Positions 43,794 through 53,792 of a stretch of DNA of 64,000 bases are shown one piece after another. The stretch's first letter is position 1. Each line of letters opens with the position of its first letter. Under the pieces are notes generated by a model. It was not told where the DNA came from. It searched no databases and saw only the letters and a program-made list of their open reading frames with translations. The DNA comes from Bradyrhizobium sp. BTAi1 (GTDB lineage Bacteria; Pseudomonadota; Alphaproteobacteria; Rhizobiales; Xanthobacteraceae): NCBI RefSeq assembly GCF_000015165.1, contig NC_009485.1:4297501-4361500 (forward strand), given 5' to 3'. Made by a program: the position numbers and the translations under genes.

Positions 43794-45401
43794 TTAATAG
43801 ACGTCGAGCTGGAACCGTCCCTTTTTCTTGAGGTCCGCCACGAAGCTGACCGCCTCGTCCGTCGACCGAGCGCCAAAATGGGCGACGATGTCGACCAGGG
43901 CCCGCTCGACATCCTTGGCCATGCGCTTGGCGTCACCGCAGATGTAGAGATGGGCGCCCTCGGCCAGCCAGGTCCAGACCTCGCGGCCGACCTCGCGCAT
44001 CCGGTCCTGGACGTAGAACTTCTTGTCGCCGTCGCGCGACCACGCCAGCGATAGCCGCGTCAGCAGACCGGCCGTCTTCATCGCATTGAGCTCGTCGGCG
44101 TAGAAAAAGTCGCAGTCGCTGCGCTGGTGGCCGAAGAACAGCCAGTTCTTGCCCGGCGCGCCGGTCGCCCGGCGATCGAGCAGGAAGGCGCGGAACGGCG
44201 CGATGCCGGTGCCCGGGCCGACCATGATGATCGGCGTCTTCGGATCCGCCGGGAGCGCAAAACCATGCGCCTTCTGCACATAGACGCGAAGCCTGTCGCC
44301 GGGATTGATCCGCTCGGCAAGGAACGTCGAGGCGAGCCCAAGGCGCTTGCGCTTGCCGATGACGTAGCGGACGCAGTCGACCGTCAGCGACAGCCGTCCG
44401 GGCGTCGCGTTGTGCGACGACGAGATCGAATACAGCCGCGGCTGCAGCGGCTCCAGTGCTTCAACGAAGGCTTCGGGATGCGGTCGCACGCCGGAGAACT
44501 TCTGCAGCACCGCCATGACGTCGAGCGTCGCCGCATCGCCATCCGGGTCCTCCCCCTGCGCCAGCCGCCGCGCCTTCTCGCGCGTCGCACCGCCGGTGAT
44601 GAAGGAGATCAGCTCGAACAGCGAATCCGGCGCGGGCGACAGCGAGACGTCCTCCAGCAGGCATTGCCGCAACGGCTTGCCGTTCACCTGCGTGATGTGC
44701 GAGGCGCCGAGCAGCGCGATGATCTGGTCGACCAGGCCGAGATCGTTCTTGGCGAAGATGCCGAAGGAATCGCCGACGACGTAGTCGAGCCCGGCTTCGC
44801 CGAGATCGAACTCGATGTGCCACGTCTCCTTCTCCGAGCCCGGCTTGTTGAGCAGACGCCGCGACAGAAAGGTCGCCTCGACCGGATTGTCGCGCGAGCG
44901 GCCGGGCTCGCTGACAACGACGGACACAGTGGCCGGCATTGCTGCAACTGCAGCCGGCTTGGCCGCCGCGGTCGCCTTGTCGAGCTCCTCGTAAAGCGCC
45001 TTGACCATCCGCGCGGTCTCCTTGCCGCCGGGGACGCAGAGATTGAGCCGGGCTTCGCTGCGATTGGCGATCGCGTCGGAATAGTCGCTGCAATTGTAGC
45101 CGCACTGGCCGCAATCCTGCTGCGCCATCGCGGCCATCAGGCGGCGGCGCAGCGGACGTCCCTCGGCCAGCTTCATGCGCTCGGCGATCGGCAGGGTCTG
45201 ATCGTGCCACGGCGCCTCGCCGTCATCGGCATCGCCTGCGGGTGCGAGCACCGCGCCGTTCTGCGCCGGCGACAACGGCGTCGATCCGTCGAGGCCGAGC
45301 GCGCCGGCCAGGAAGCCGTTGAGCCAGGAGCGTTGCGCTTCAGAGAACGGCGCTGACGCGGGAATGATCTCGATCTTCGGCATGGGCGTGATCTGGTTCA
45401 T
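43794..45401 (-). CDS. Fe-S and FAD reductase, probable electron donor to NirA
   Basis: A 535-residue protein annotated in relatives as sulfite reductase flavoprotein alpha subunit. It lacks the N-terminal flavodoxin domain of CysJ. Instead it has a four-Cys iron-sulfur motif (DCGQCGYNCSDYSDAI, then LNLCVPGG) like the RnfB-type 4Fe-4S domain, then a CysJ-like FAD and NAD(P)H-binding reductase: FAD motif PRLYSISSS, VGPGTGIAPFRAFL, and a C-terminal YICGDAKRMAKDVERAL. Stop of NirA overlaps its start by 4 bp, so it very probably feeds electrons from NAD(P)H to nitrite reductase, in place of ferredoxin. It could also serve sulfite reduction. Confidence 0.8.
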   Translation of the reverse strand: MNQITPMPKIEIIPASAPFSEAQRSWLNGFLAGALGLDGSTPLSPAQNGAVLAPAGDADDGEAPWHDQTLPIAERMKLAEGRPLRRRLMAAMAQQDCGQCGYNCSDYSDAIANRSEARLNLCVPGGKETARMVKALYEELDKATAAAKPAAVAAMPATVSVVVSEPGRSRDNPVEATFLSRRLLNKPGSEKETWHIEFDLGEAGLDYVVGDSFGIFAKNDLGLVDQIIALLGASHITQVNGKPLRQCLLEDVSLSPAPDSLFELISFITGGATREKARRLAQGEDPDGDAATLDVMAVLQKFSGVRPHPEAFVEALEPLQPRLYSISSSHNATPGRLSLTVDCVRYVIGKRKRLGLASTFLAERINPGDRLRVYVQKAHGFALPADPKTPIIMVGPGTGIAPFRAFLLDRRATGAPGKNWLFFGHQRSDCDFFYADELNAMKTAGLLTRLSLAWSRDGDKKFYVQDRMREVGREVWTWLAEGAHLYICGDAKRMAKDVERALVDIVAHFGARSTDEAVSFVADLKKKGRFQLDVY

Positions 45402-47185
45402 GCGGCCACCTCGGACGTCTGCGCGTCGGCGAGCTTGCGCAGGGTTTCGCCATCGTGCCGGCGGGCAAAGGACAGGAAGGTTTCATCGGGAGAGAGGCGG
45501 TGCGCCAGATAGGCCTTGAGCAGCTTCTCGACGGTGCGCGGCGCGTCCTCCGCCTTGAGGTCGCGATAGACTTCGCGGCCAATGTCGGCCTGCGGGCCGA
45601 AGCCGCCGCCGGCGAACAGGTGATAGCCCTCGACCGTCTCGTCGCCATCGCCGACTGGGACCTTCGCTCCGATCATGCCGATGTCGCTGATGTAGTGCTG
45701 GGCGCAGGAGTGATGGCAGCCGGTGAGATGGATGTTCAGCGGGGTATCGACCTCCACCCTGCTCTCGCACCAGTCACCAATCTCGGCGGCGTGACGCTTG
45801 GTGTTGCTGGCGGCGAACTTGCAACCGGAATTGCCGGTGCAGGCGATCAGTCCGGCGCGGATGTGCGACGCCTTGGTCGAGAGACCGATCTGCTCGATCG
45901 CGGCACAGGCCATGGCGACGTTCTCGTCGCGCACGCCCGGTAGCAGCAGGTTCTGCCAGACCGTGAGCCGGATCTCGCCGTCACCGAGATCCGCAGCGAT
46001 CCTGGCGAGCGCGCGCATCTGGTCCGTCGTCAGCTTGCCCAGCGGCAGCACGACGCCGATCCAGTTCAGGCCTTGCTGCTTCTGCGGGTGCACGCCGATA
46101 TGGGCCATGCGATCGGCTTCGGGCCGCGGCTTGATCGCCTCGTCCGCGACGCGCGCAAGCTTGCGGCCGAGCCGCGACTCGACAGCTTCCATGAATTTGT
46201 CATGGCCCATGCTGTCGAGCACATATTTGAGCCGCGCCTTCAGGCGATTGGTGCGATCGCCGGTCTCGATGAAGAGCCGCACGATGGCATCGGCCACTTC
46301 GGTGGCGCGCTCGGGCTCGACGATGATCCCGGTGGACTTGGCGAAATCCTTGTGACCGGTGATGCCGCCGAGGCCGAGCCTGAACCAGACGCCCGGCGCG
46401 ACGCCGAAGCCATCCTTCACCTCGACGGCGGAGAACGCGATGTCATTGGTGTCTTCGAGCGCCGCGATCCGGCCGGCGCCGTCGAACGCGACGTTGAATT
46501 TGCGCGGCAGTCCGTACAGCGAGCGGTCGTTGAGGATGTGAAAATGCCATTCGCGCGCATAGGCGCGGGTATCGAGCAATTCCTGCGGATCGATGCCGGC
46601 GGTCGGCGTGCCCGTCACATTGCGGATGTTGTCGGCGCCGGAACCGCGCGCAGTCAGCCCGAGATCGGACAGGCCCTCCAGCAGCATGACGGCGTGCTTG
46701 GGCGGGATTTCGCGCAGTTGCAGATTGGCCCGCGTGGTCACGTGGCTGTACGAACCGCAGAGCTGATCGGCGAGGTCGGCTAGCCCCGTGAGCTGCCAAT
46801 GCTTCAGGATGCCGTTCGGAATCCGTAGCCGGCACATGTAGGAATCCTGCGCCGGCGCGACATGAAACAGGCCGAAATAGCGCCAGCGGAAATTGTCGGC
46901 CGCAGACGGCGCTGCGTTGCTGTGGGCCTGCTGCTTCAAGCGCGGATAGGCATCGAACGGATGCTGCTCGCGCTTGACCTTCTCCTGGTCGGCGAGCTTG
47001 CGACCCGCTGCGAGGACCTTGTCCTGCGCCTTGATATGGATGGCATCAGGCCCGCTCGGCTCCGCAAGGGGGGCGGTGGCAGTCTGAGCCCGGCCCGCCA
47101 GGTTGACTTTGAGGCCGGCGGCCAGGCCTTCGAGATAGCGCTTCTGCTCGTCGTTGAAGCCGACTGACAAGGGTTCGATTTTCAT
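45398..47185 (-). CDS. nirA: Ferredoxin-type nitrite reductase (siroheme)
   Basis: A 595-residue nitrite/sulfite reductase reducing nitrite to ammonium in the cytoplasm. The 4Fe-4S and siroheme ligands are CTGNSGC (C-x5-C) and GCHHSCAQ (C-x3-C) in the C-terminal half, and two repeated ferredoxin-like halves are visible (LREIPPKHAVMLLEGL). Start at MKIEPLSVGFND (47185); the longer frame covers the leader. NasS/NasT upstream and the flavoreductase downstream favour nitrite over sulfite as substrate. No nitrate reductase or transporter lies in the window. Confidence 0.9.
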   Translation of the reverse strand: MKIEPLSVGFNDEQKRYLEGLAAGLKVNLAGRAQTATAPLAEPSGPDAIHIKAQDKVLAAGRKLADQEKVKREQHPFDAYPRLKQQAHSNAAPSAADNFRWRYFGLFHVAPAQDSYMCRLRIPNGILKHWQLTGLADLADQLCGSYSHVTTRANLQLREIPPKHAVMLLEGLSDLGLTARGSGADNIRNVTGTPTAGIDPQELLDTRAYAREWHFHILNDRSLYGLPRKFNVAFDGAGRIAALEDTNDIAFSAVEVKDGFGVAPGVWFRLGLGGITGHKDFAKSTGIIVEPERATEVADAIVRLFIETGDRTNRLKARLKYVLDSMGHDKFMEAVESRLGRKLARVADEAIKPRPEADRMAHIGVHPQKQQGLNWIGVVLPLGKLTTDQMRALARIAADLGDGEIRLTVWQNLLLPGVRDENVAMACAAIEQIGLSTKASHIRAGLIACTGNSGCKFAASNTKRHAAEIGDWCESRVEVDTPLNIHLTGCHHSCAQHYISDIGMIGAKVPVGDGDETVEGYHLFAGGGFGPQADIGREVYRDLKAEDAPRTVEKLLKAYLAHRLSPDETFLSFARRHDGETLRKLADAQTSEVAA

Positions 47186-47529
47186 GATGGCGGACGAAGC
47201 TCCAGCGGCCACGGCGATGGGCCTGTGTGGATGGGATGAGGATCGCGTCATCCGTTCGGCCGACATGGCGCGACAGGGTGAGCGGTCCGACCAGCTTCGT
47301 TGCTGCGGAAATCCGACGCGGATTGCGGTCAGCGGCGTCTGTGGCGGCTGACTGCAATGCAACATTCAAGTTACGTGCCAGCCGCGACACCAAGGAAAGA
47401 CTATTCAAAACAAGGATATGACCGAATCGCCGAGCGCGCAGAGGCGGGCTCAAGCCCCGAAATGCGGGCAGTCCGCCTAAAATTTGTACGGCGGCGCCAG
47501 ATGCCTAGATCCTGGTCCAACAACAAGGA
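47186..47529 (-). promoter_or_regulatory. nirA leader: sigma54-like promoter and two hairpins
   Basis: Between nasS and nirA, reading leftward, TGGCAC-N5-TTGAA (47380-47365) matches the sigma54 -24/-12 consensus except one base (A for C in TTGC). The expected start is near 47353. The transcript leader of about 165 nt then folds into GTCAGC/GCTGAC (47352-47347 with 47333-47328) and AATCCG/CGGATT (47324-47319 with 47315-47310). NasT-type ANTAR proteins bind two-hairpin leaders to prevent termination, so this is a plausible NasT target. Neither function is proven. Confidence 0.5.
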
Positions 47530-48684
47530 TCAGGCGGTCCAGCGGCCGATCTTGAATGCCCTGAGATGGCCAATCACGTCGTTTGCCGCAAACGGCGGAC
47601 CGGCGAAAGCGCCGATGGCGCTGTCCTGGGGCTGCCCGGGGACTCCGAGCGCGGCATCGTAGATGTCCGGCCGGAACACGCCCATCGCCGTGCGCAGGGC
47701 CTCGTCACTGAGCTGCGTCTGGCCCCAGCGCACCATCTGGGCATACAGCCAAGCGGCCTGGATCTTGTCCGGTCGCGCCGCGCCCTCGCGTCCCACCAGC
47801 AGATAACGCGGGCTTTCGCGGAAGCTGCCGTCCGGGGAGATCTTCAACCGGCCGTCCAGCGTGCGCTGCAGCACCCCCGCATCGACGCCGATCCGCTCGG
47901 GCACCGCCAGAATGCGCGCGGCCTCCTCGTGGTTCTGCTCGATAAAATTGGCGGCGCGGGCGCAGGCGCGGACCAGCGCGGCCAGCGCGTCCGGGTGCTT
48001 GTCGGCCCAGCTCTGCCGCACCGCCAGAACCTTCTCGGCGGCCCGCACCAGGACATCGGACACGAAATGCAGGATGTGGCCGATGCCGAGATCGACGGCG
48101 ATCGAATTCCAGGGCGCGCCGACGCAGAACGCGTCAACATGGCCATTGGCGATGCTATCGACCATGTAGGGCGGCGGCAGCACCACAAGCCGGACATCCT
48201 CATCCGGATCGACGCCACCGGCGGCCATCCAGAACCGGAGCTGATAGTTGTGGGTGGAGAACGGAAACGTCATGCCGAAGGTGAGCGGCTCGGCGCCGGC
48301 CTTGCGACGTTCAGCGACCACGCGCGCCAGAGCGAGCGCCGTGGCCATCGGGTCGAAGCGGTCGCCTTCGAGCTTGGCCATGATGGAGGCGTACAAGGCC
48401 GGGGTCACCGTGATCGCGTTGCCGTTCACCCCGAGAGCGAAGGGGGCCACGATCGGGACCTTGACATGGCCGATGCCGAGGCTGGAGGTGATTGCAACCG
48501 GCGCCAACAGATGCGCCGCATCGAACAGGCCGATATTCAGCTTGTCGCGCACATTCGACCACGAGACCTCGCGCACCAGCGTGACGTCCAGACCTTCCGC
48601 GGCGGTGTAGCCCTTGTCGACCGCGACGATGAGCGCCGCGGCATCGACCAGCGGAATGAAGCCAATGCGAATCGGCCCGATCAT
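47530..48684 (-). CDS. nasS: Nitrate-sensing NasS protein
   Basis: A 384-residue NrtA/CmpA-like nitrate-binding protein without signal peptide, so it is cytoplasmic as expected for NasS. It starts MIGPIRIGFIPLVDAAALIV and has the FGMTFPFSTHNYQLRFWMA and VDAFCVGAPWN segments of the NrtA fold. It binds NasT without nitrate and releases it when nitrate is present. Overlaps nasT by 4 bp. Confidence 0.92.
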   Translation of the reverse strand: MIGPIRIGFIPLVDAAALIVAVDKGYTAAEGLDVTLVREVSWSNVRDKLNIGLFDAAHLLAPVAITSSLGIGHVKVPIVAPFALGVNGNAITVTPALYASIMAKLEGDRFDPMATALALARVVAERRKAGAEPLTFGMTFPFSTHNYQLRFWMAAGGVDPDEDVRLVVLPPPYMVDSIANGHVDAFCVGAPWNSIAVDLGIGHILHFVSDVLVRAAEKVLAVRQSWADKHPDALAALVRACARAANFIEQNHEEAARILAVPERIGVDAGVLQRTLDGRLKISPDGSFRESPRYLLVGREGAARPDKIQAAWLYAQMVRWGQTQLSDEALRTAMGVFRPDIYDAALGVPGQPQDSAIGAFAGPPFAANDVIGHLRAFKIGRWTA

Positions 48685-49271
48685 TTCAGCATCTCCGAGG
48701 CGGTCAGGATCGATTGCGCGATCTCGCCGATCTTCTTCTTCTCGCGCATCGCCGTGGAGCGCAACAGCACGTAGGCCTCCTCTTCAGTGAAGCCTTTCAT
48801 CTTCATCAGAATGCCTTTGGCGCGGTCGATCACCTTGCGATCCTCGAGGGCCGATTTGGCGCGCTCGAGCTCATCCTGCAGCTTCGAGAACGCATTGAAC
48901 CGGGAGATGCAGAGGTCGAGGATCGGCTTGATCCGCTCCTTCTTCAGCCCGTCGACGATGTAGGCCGACACGCCGGCTTCCACCGAGGCCTGGATCGAGG
49001 CGGCGTCGCTCTGGTCCACGAACATGGCGATGGGCCGACGGACCGCGCGGCTGACCTGAAACATCTGCTCAAGCACGTCGCGGCTCGGGTTCTCCAGGTC
49101 GATGACGATGACGTCAGGGTCGAGCGCGTAGATCCGCGCCAGCAGGCCCTGCATCTCGCTGACATGCACCACGCCGGTAAAACCCGCCTCCCGCAAGCCC
49201 TCCTCCAGGATGGCCGCGCGGATCGGGCTCTCGTCGACGATCACGATTTTAGGCGATTGCTCGGCGCTCAT
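48681..49271 (-). CDS. nasT: ANTAR-domain antitermination regulator NasT
   Basis: A 196-residue regulator. The N-terminal receiver-like domain (VIVDESPIRAAILEEGL; VDQSDAASIQASVEAGVSA) is followed by a C-terminal three-helix ANTAR RNA-binding domain: RAKGILMKMKGFTEEEAYVLLRS, then KKKIGEIAQSIL. When freed from NasS it reads through leader terminators of nitrate-assimilation genes, the nirA leader being the obvious local target. Overlap with nasS confirms the pair. Confidence 0.94.
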   Translation of the reverse strand: MSAEQSPKIVIVDESPIRAAILEEGLREAGFTGVVHVSEMQGLLARIYALDPDVIVIDLENPSRDVLEQMFQVSRAVRRPIAMFVDQSDAASIQASVEAGVSAYIVDGLKKERIKPILDLCISRFNAFSKLQDELERAKSALEDRKVIDRAKGILMKMKGFTEEEAYVLLRSTAMREKKKIGEIAQSILTASEMLK

Positions 49272-49385
49272 CGATCACCAGGGTTGTCCGGGCCCTCATC
49301 CATAGCATGGACGCGACCGGCTTAAAGCCTTGTCTTTCTGGGTAATTCGGACTAGCTGACGCTCATCCCATCAGGCAGTTCCAAG

Positions 49386-50711
<1,326 letters not shown>

Positions 50712-50765
50712 TCGTCGCCAAGCAACTGGCGGCGACGGGACGATCGCCTCAAAAAGACTTGCGCC

Positions 50766-51893
50766 TCAAATCGACTTGGCCGGGGCCGCTGTCCTGACAT
50801 TCCACAAATTGAGCGTGCGCTGGGCCTCGTCGGCGGTCAGCGCACGGTATTTGGTCTTGAGCTTGGCGAGTTCGTCAGGCGGCGTCGCGCCCGAGACGAA
50901 GCGGCTGTCGAGAATGGCCACCACCGTGTCCCAGCTCAGTCCCGCCGCCTTGCAGGGAACGAGAATGCCATCGCTGCGCAGGCTCTGCATCAGCGGCCGC
51001 ACCAGATCGATGCTGCATTTTGCGAGCTCCGCAATCGCCGCTGTCGTCTCCACGTAGCGGCGCTGCCTGGCGAAATCGAGCAGCATGGTCTCGTTCAGCC
51101 TGCCGGTCTGCCGCAGCTGCCCGAACGCCGCTTTGGCGCTGCCGAAATCGCGTTGTCGCGCCATGTCCCGCTCAGCGCCGGCGGCGGCGGCCGCAATCGC
51201 GCTTCGGATTTCCTCATAGAGATGCGGCGGCGCCGACGCGAGAAGGCGGGCTTTGACCGCCTCGGTCGCGCTCTGCAACAGCGTCCTGCGCAACCCGGCC
51301 GGCAGATCGGCGCGTATGCCGGTGGCGATCGTGAGCTCCGGATCGTTGATCGCCTGGGACAGGATGATGGAAAAGCCAGCCGCGGAGATCCGCGCGCCGG
51401 GATTCTTCATCAGCTTGCGGCTCACGCTGGGAAAACGCCGCCCCAGCAAGGCATCGGTGACGACTTCCTGCAGCCACCAGCGGCCGGCGATCGCGATCAG
51501 ATGCTGTTCGCTGCGGGTGTTCGCGATCTCGATGAGATCCGCGTTGCTCAACCGCGGTGACTCCGCGAGCACCGGCTCGGCAACGGCAATATCTTCATGA
51601 CGGGCAAGCCGCCGGATCACCGCGACGGGCGCCTGAGGCACCGGCGCAAGCTGCGCGCTGAGCTCGGCGAGCGCGATCCGTGCGCTGACATCGGCGAGCG
51701 CACGCAGCTCGATCGTGTTGACGAGGCGCTCGAAAACGTCTGCGAACAGCGCATGCTGCTCGATATCCATGTTGCCTGCCGAGGCGATGAACAGGGACGC
51801 GACCCGCTCGGCCACCACTGAGCAGCGTTCGGCTGAGCCGGTGGCAATCGCCGCCTGCACTTCATCGGCGATCGTGAGATGAGGTTTCGACAT
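50766..51893 (-). CDS. DUF2336-domain protein
   Basis: A 375-residue helical repeat protein without signal peptide or membrane spans. It has HEAT-like helices (VAERVASLFIASAG; VFERLVNTIELRALADVSAR; RRLARHEDIAVAEPVLAESP), the DADLIEIANTRSEQHL-like DUF2336 core (here SNADLIEIANTRSEQHL) and further helices in the C-terminal half. Function unknown; Caulobacter relatives act in regulatory scaffolds. Convergent with rimO. Confidence 0.85.
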   Translation of the reverse strand: MSKPHLTIADEVQAAIATGSAERCSVVAERVASLFIASAGNMDIEQHALFADVFERLVNTIELRALADVSARIALAELSAQLAPVPQAPVAVIRRLARHEDIAVAEPVLAESPRLSNADLIEIANTRSEQHLIAIAGRWWLQEVVTDALLGRRFPSVSRKLMKNPGARISAAGFSIILSQAINDPELTIATGIRADLPAGLRRTLLQSATEAVKARLLASAPPHLYEEIRSAIAAAAAGAERDMARQRDFGSAKAAFGQLRQTGRLNETMLLDFARQRRYVETTAAIAELAKCSIDLVRPLMQSLRSDGILVPCKAAGLSWDTVVAILDSRFVSGATPPDELAKLKTKYRALTADEAQRTLNLWNVRTAAPAKSI

Positions 51894-52063
51894 CGCTCGT
51901 CCTGAGCGCTTTCCATTTCAGAGTATCCTGCACGGTAGAGGCAGTCGCTAAATGTTTGGTAAAGTTTGAACTAAGCTTGGCCGAGCGGCCTGCGGTATGT
52001 CCTGCTTCTCCGTTCGATCGGGCCTGTCTTGCGTTGTGTCGTCCGGCTCGACGTTCCCCCGCC

Positions 52064-52091
52064 TTGACACCGGTGACAATTTGCCTGTATG
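52064..52091 (+). promoter_or_regulatory. Putative promoter of the argD-like transcript
   Basis: A perfect -35 hexamer TTGACA (52064-52069) is followed by a 16-bp spacer and a weak -10, TGTATG (52086-52091). The predicted start near 52098 would put the 5' end within about 3 bases of the ATG at 52101, making the leader ORF almost leaderless. Confidence 0.4.
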
Positions 52092-52100
52092 GCCCGGCGC

Positions 52101-52193
52101 ATGATCTTCAACCGGACCAGCCGCCGCGCCGCCGTTTGCCGCCGTCACCGCCGTGACGAGGCCGGGGCGCGCCGTGTCCGAAGACGTTGCTGA
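52101..52193 (+). CDS. Candidate arginine-rich leader peptide
   Basis: A 30-codon ORF starting MIFNRTSRRAAVCRRHRR and ending RRVRRRC, with 12 arginines in 30 residues and five of six codons Arg just before the last Cys. An in-frame ATG 12 bases earlier adds MARR. It lies upstream of a perfect terminator and the argD-like gene, as expected for an arginine-responsive attenuator. It could be chance in GC-rich DNA, because CGC/CGN codons are common in any frame. Confidence 0.45.
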   Translation: MIFNRTSRRAAVCRRHRRDEAGARRVRRRC

Positions 52194-52220
52194 TCAGCTC
52201 GCGCATCAGCTTCCGTTTTT

Positions 52221-52261
52221 CGAGAAGGCCGCTCCCGCAAGGAGCGGCCTTCTCGCTTTTT
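52221..52261 (+). terminator. Intrinsic terminator in the argD leader
   Basis: CGAGAAGGCCGCTCC (52221-52235) pairs perfectly (15 bp) with GGAGCGGCCTTCTCG (52241-52255) around the loop CGCAA, followed by CTTTTT. It sits 28 bases after the leader ORF stop and 36 bases before the argD start. A smaller hairpin GCTGAT/ATCAGC (52189-52194, 52205-52210) lies between ORF and terminator and could be a pause hairpin. Confidence 0.85.
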
Positions 52262-52296
52262 GGCCGCCGTTTCCCCCTGAGCATAGGAGACTGAAC

Positions 52297-53493
52297 ATGC
52301 TGACCGCCTCTCAACCGTTCGACGCTCTGATGGAGATCACGGCCCGTCCGCGTACCGTCTTCGTCCAGGGCAAAGGCTCCTGGCTGTGGGACGATACCGG
52401 CAAGCGCTATCTGGATTTCATCCAGGGCTGGGCCGTGAACGCACTGGGCCATGCGCCGCCCGAGCTGGCCAAGGCGCTTGCCGACCAGGCGGCGCGGCTG
52501 ATCACGCCGAGCCCGGCCTATTTCAATGAGACCAGCCTGAAGCTGGCCAAGGCCCTGGTCGACCGCTCCTGCTTCGATCAGGTCTTCTTCACCAATTCGG
52601 GCGCCGAGGCCAATGAGGGCGCGATCAAGCTTGCGCGCAAATATGGCGCGCTGCGTAAGAACGGCGCGCATGAGATCATCACCTTCGAGGGTGGTTTTCA
52701 CGGCCGTACGCTGGCGACGATGTCTGCATCCGGCAAGAAGGCGTTCGAACCGCTGTTCGAGCCGAAGGTCCCGGGCTTTGCCAAGGCGCGCCTGAACGAC
52801 ATCGCCTCGGTCGAGGCGCTGATGTCTGACAAGACCGTCGCGATCATGCTGGAGCCGATCCAGGGCGAAGCCGGCGTATGGCCTGCGACGACCGGATTCC
52901 TGCAGCAATTGCGCGCCCTGACCACGCAGCATGGCCTGCTGCTGATCGTCGACGAGATCCAGACCGGCATGGGCCGGACCGGCAAACTCCTCGGCTATGA
53001 GCATGCCGATATCGTTCCGGACATCATGACGCTCGGCAAAGGCATCGGCGGCGGCGTCCCGCTGGCGGCGCTGCTGGCCACCAACGAGGCCTCCTGCTTC
53101 GCGCATGGCGACCAGGGTGGCACCTTCAACGGCAATCCGCTGATGTGCGCCGCCGGGCTTGCCGTGCTGGACGTGATCGAGACGCCGTCATTTCTGAAAG
53201 CCGTTGCCGATAGCGGGATCTATCTCGAAAGCGAGCTGCAGCGGCTCTCGGCCCGGCACGGGCTTGGCGAAGTGCGCGGCCGCGGCCTGCTGCTCGCGCT
53301 CGATGTGGTCAGGCCGATCGCGCCGTCGATCGTCGCCGAGGCCTTCGAGCTTGGCCTGCTCTTGAACGCACCGCGCGCCGACACGCTGCGCTTCATGCCG
53401 GCTCTGAACGTCACGCGCGACGAGATCGCGGCCATGATCGAGACCCTGGACGGCATTCTGACCAAGCTCGGCGCCGCACGCTGCGTCGCGTGA
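52297..53493 (+). CDS. argD: Acetylornithine aminotransferase-like PLP enzyme
   Basis: A 398-residue class III aminotransferase of arginine biosynthesis. Start at ATG 52297 with AGGAG 8 bases upstream. Motifs: FFTNSGAEANEGAIK, FHGRT, EPIQGEAGV, VDEIQTGMGRTG and the PLP lysine in TLGKGIGGGVP. In many relatives argF follows directly; here it does not. The enzyme might instead use other omega-amino acids (ornithine, succinylornithine), but the arginine-type leader supports an arginine role. Confidence 0.85.
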   Translation: MLTASQPFDALMEITARPRTVFVQGKGSWLWDDTGKRYLDFIQGWAVNALGHAPPELAKALADQAARLITPSPAYFNETSLKLAKALVDRSCFDQVFFTNSGAEANEGAIKLARKYGALRKNGAHEIITFEGGFHGRTLATMSASGKKAFEPLFEPKVPGFAKARLNDIASVEALMSDKTVAIMLEPIQGEAGVWPATTGFLQQLRALTTQHGLLLIVDEIQTGMGRTGKLLGYEHADIVPDIMTLGKGIGGGVPLAALLATNEASCFAHGDQGGTFNGNPLMCAAGLAVLDVIETPSFLKAVADSGIYLESELQRLSARHGLGEVRGRGLLLALDVVRPIAPSIVAEAFELGLLLNAPRADTLRFMPALNVTRDEIAAMIETLDGILTKLGAARCVA

Positions 53494-53591
53494 TCGATCG
53501 AGGTCGACGCAGTCTCCCCGTCCGACGGTGGAGACTGCATCTCGCCTGCCCATAGATGAGGCAGATCCGGAGGATCCAGGATCGGCGGCGG

Positions 53592-53605
53592 TTGACCTAA
53601 ATCAA
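53592..53605 (+). promoter_or_regulatory. FixK/FNR-type site
   Basis: TTGACCTAAATCAA fits the TTGA-N6-TCAA consensus of FNR/FixK boxes exactly. It lies about 190 bp upstream of a 93-residue ORF with no other gene between. In Bradyrhizobium FixK2 activates genes at low oxygen; the distance allows a promoter ending near 53640. Confidence 0.55.
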
Positions 53606-53792
53606 AGACAGCGCCGCTGCAGAAAAACGATCCTGCTTGCGCCAAACACCTGCGATCCGATGACATACGTTATATTCATATGGATATAGCGTTGTACGGG
53701 ATGTGATCAGCTCGGAGGAAGAGGCTTGCCGGGACCAAGCTGATGATCATTCCGCCGACAACGAGGTCGGCACGACAGAAGGAGATGCAAGA

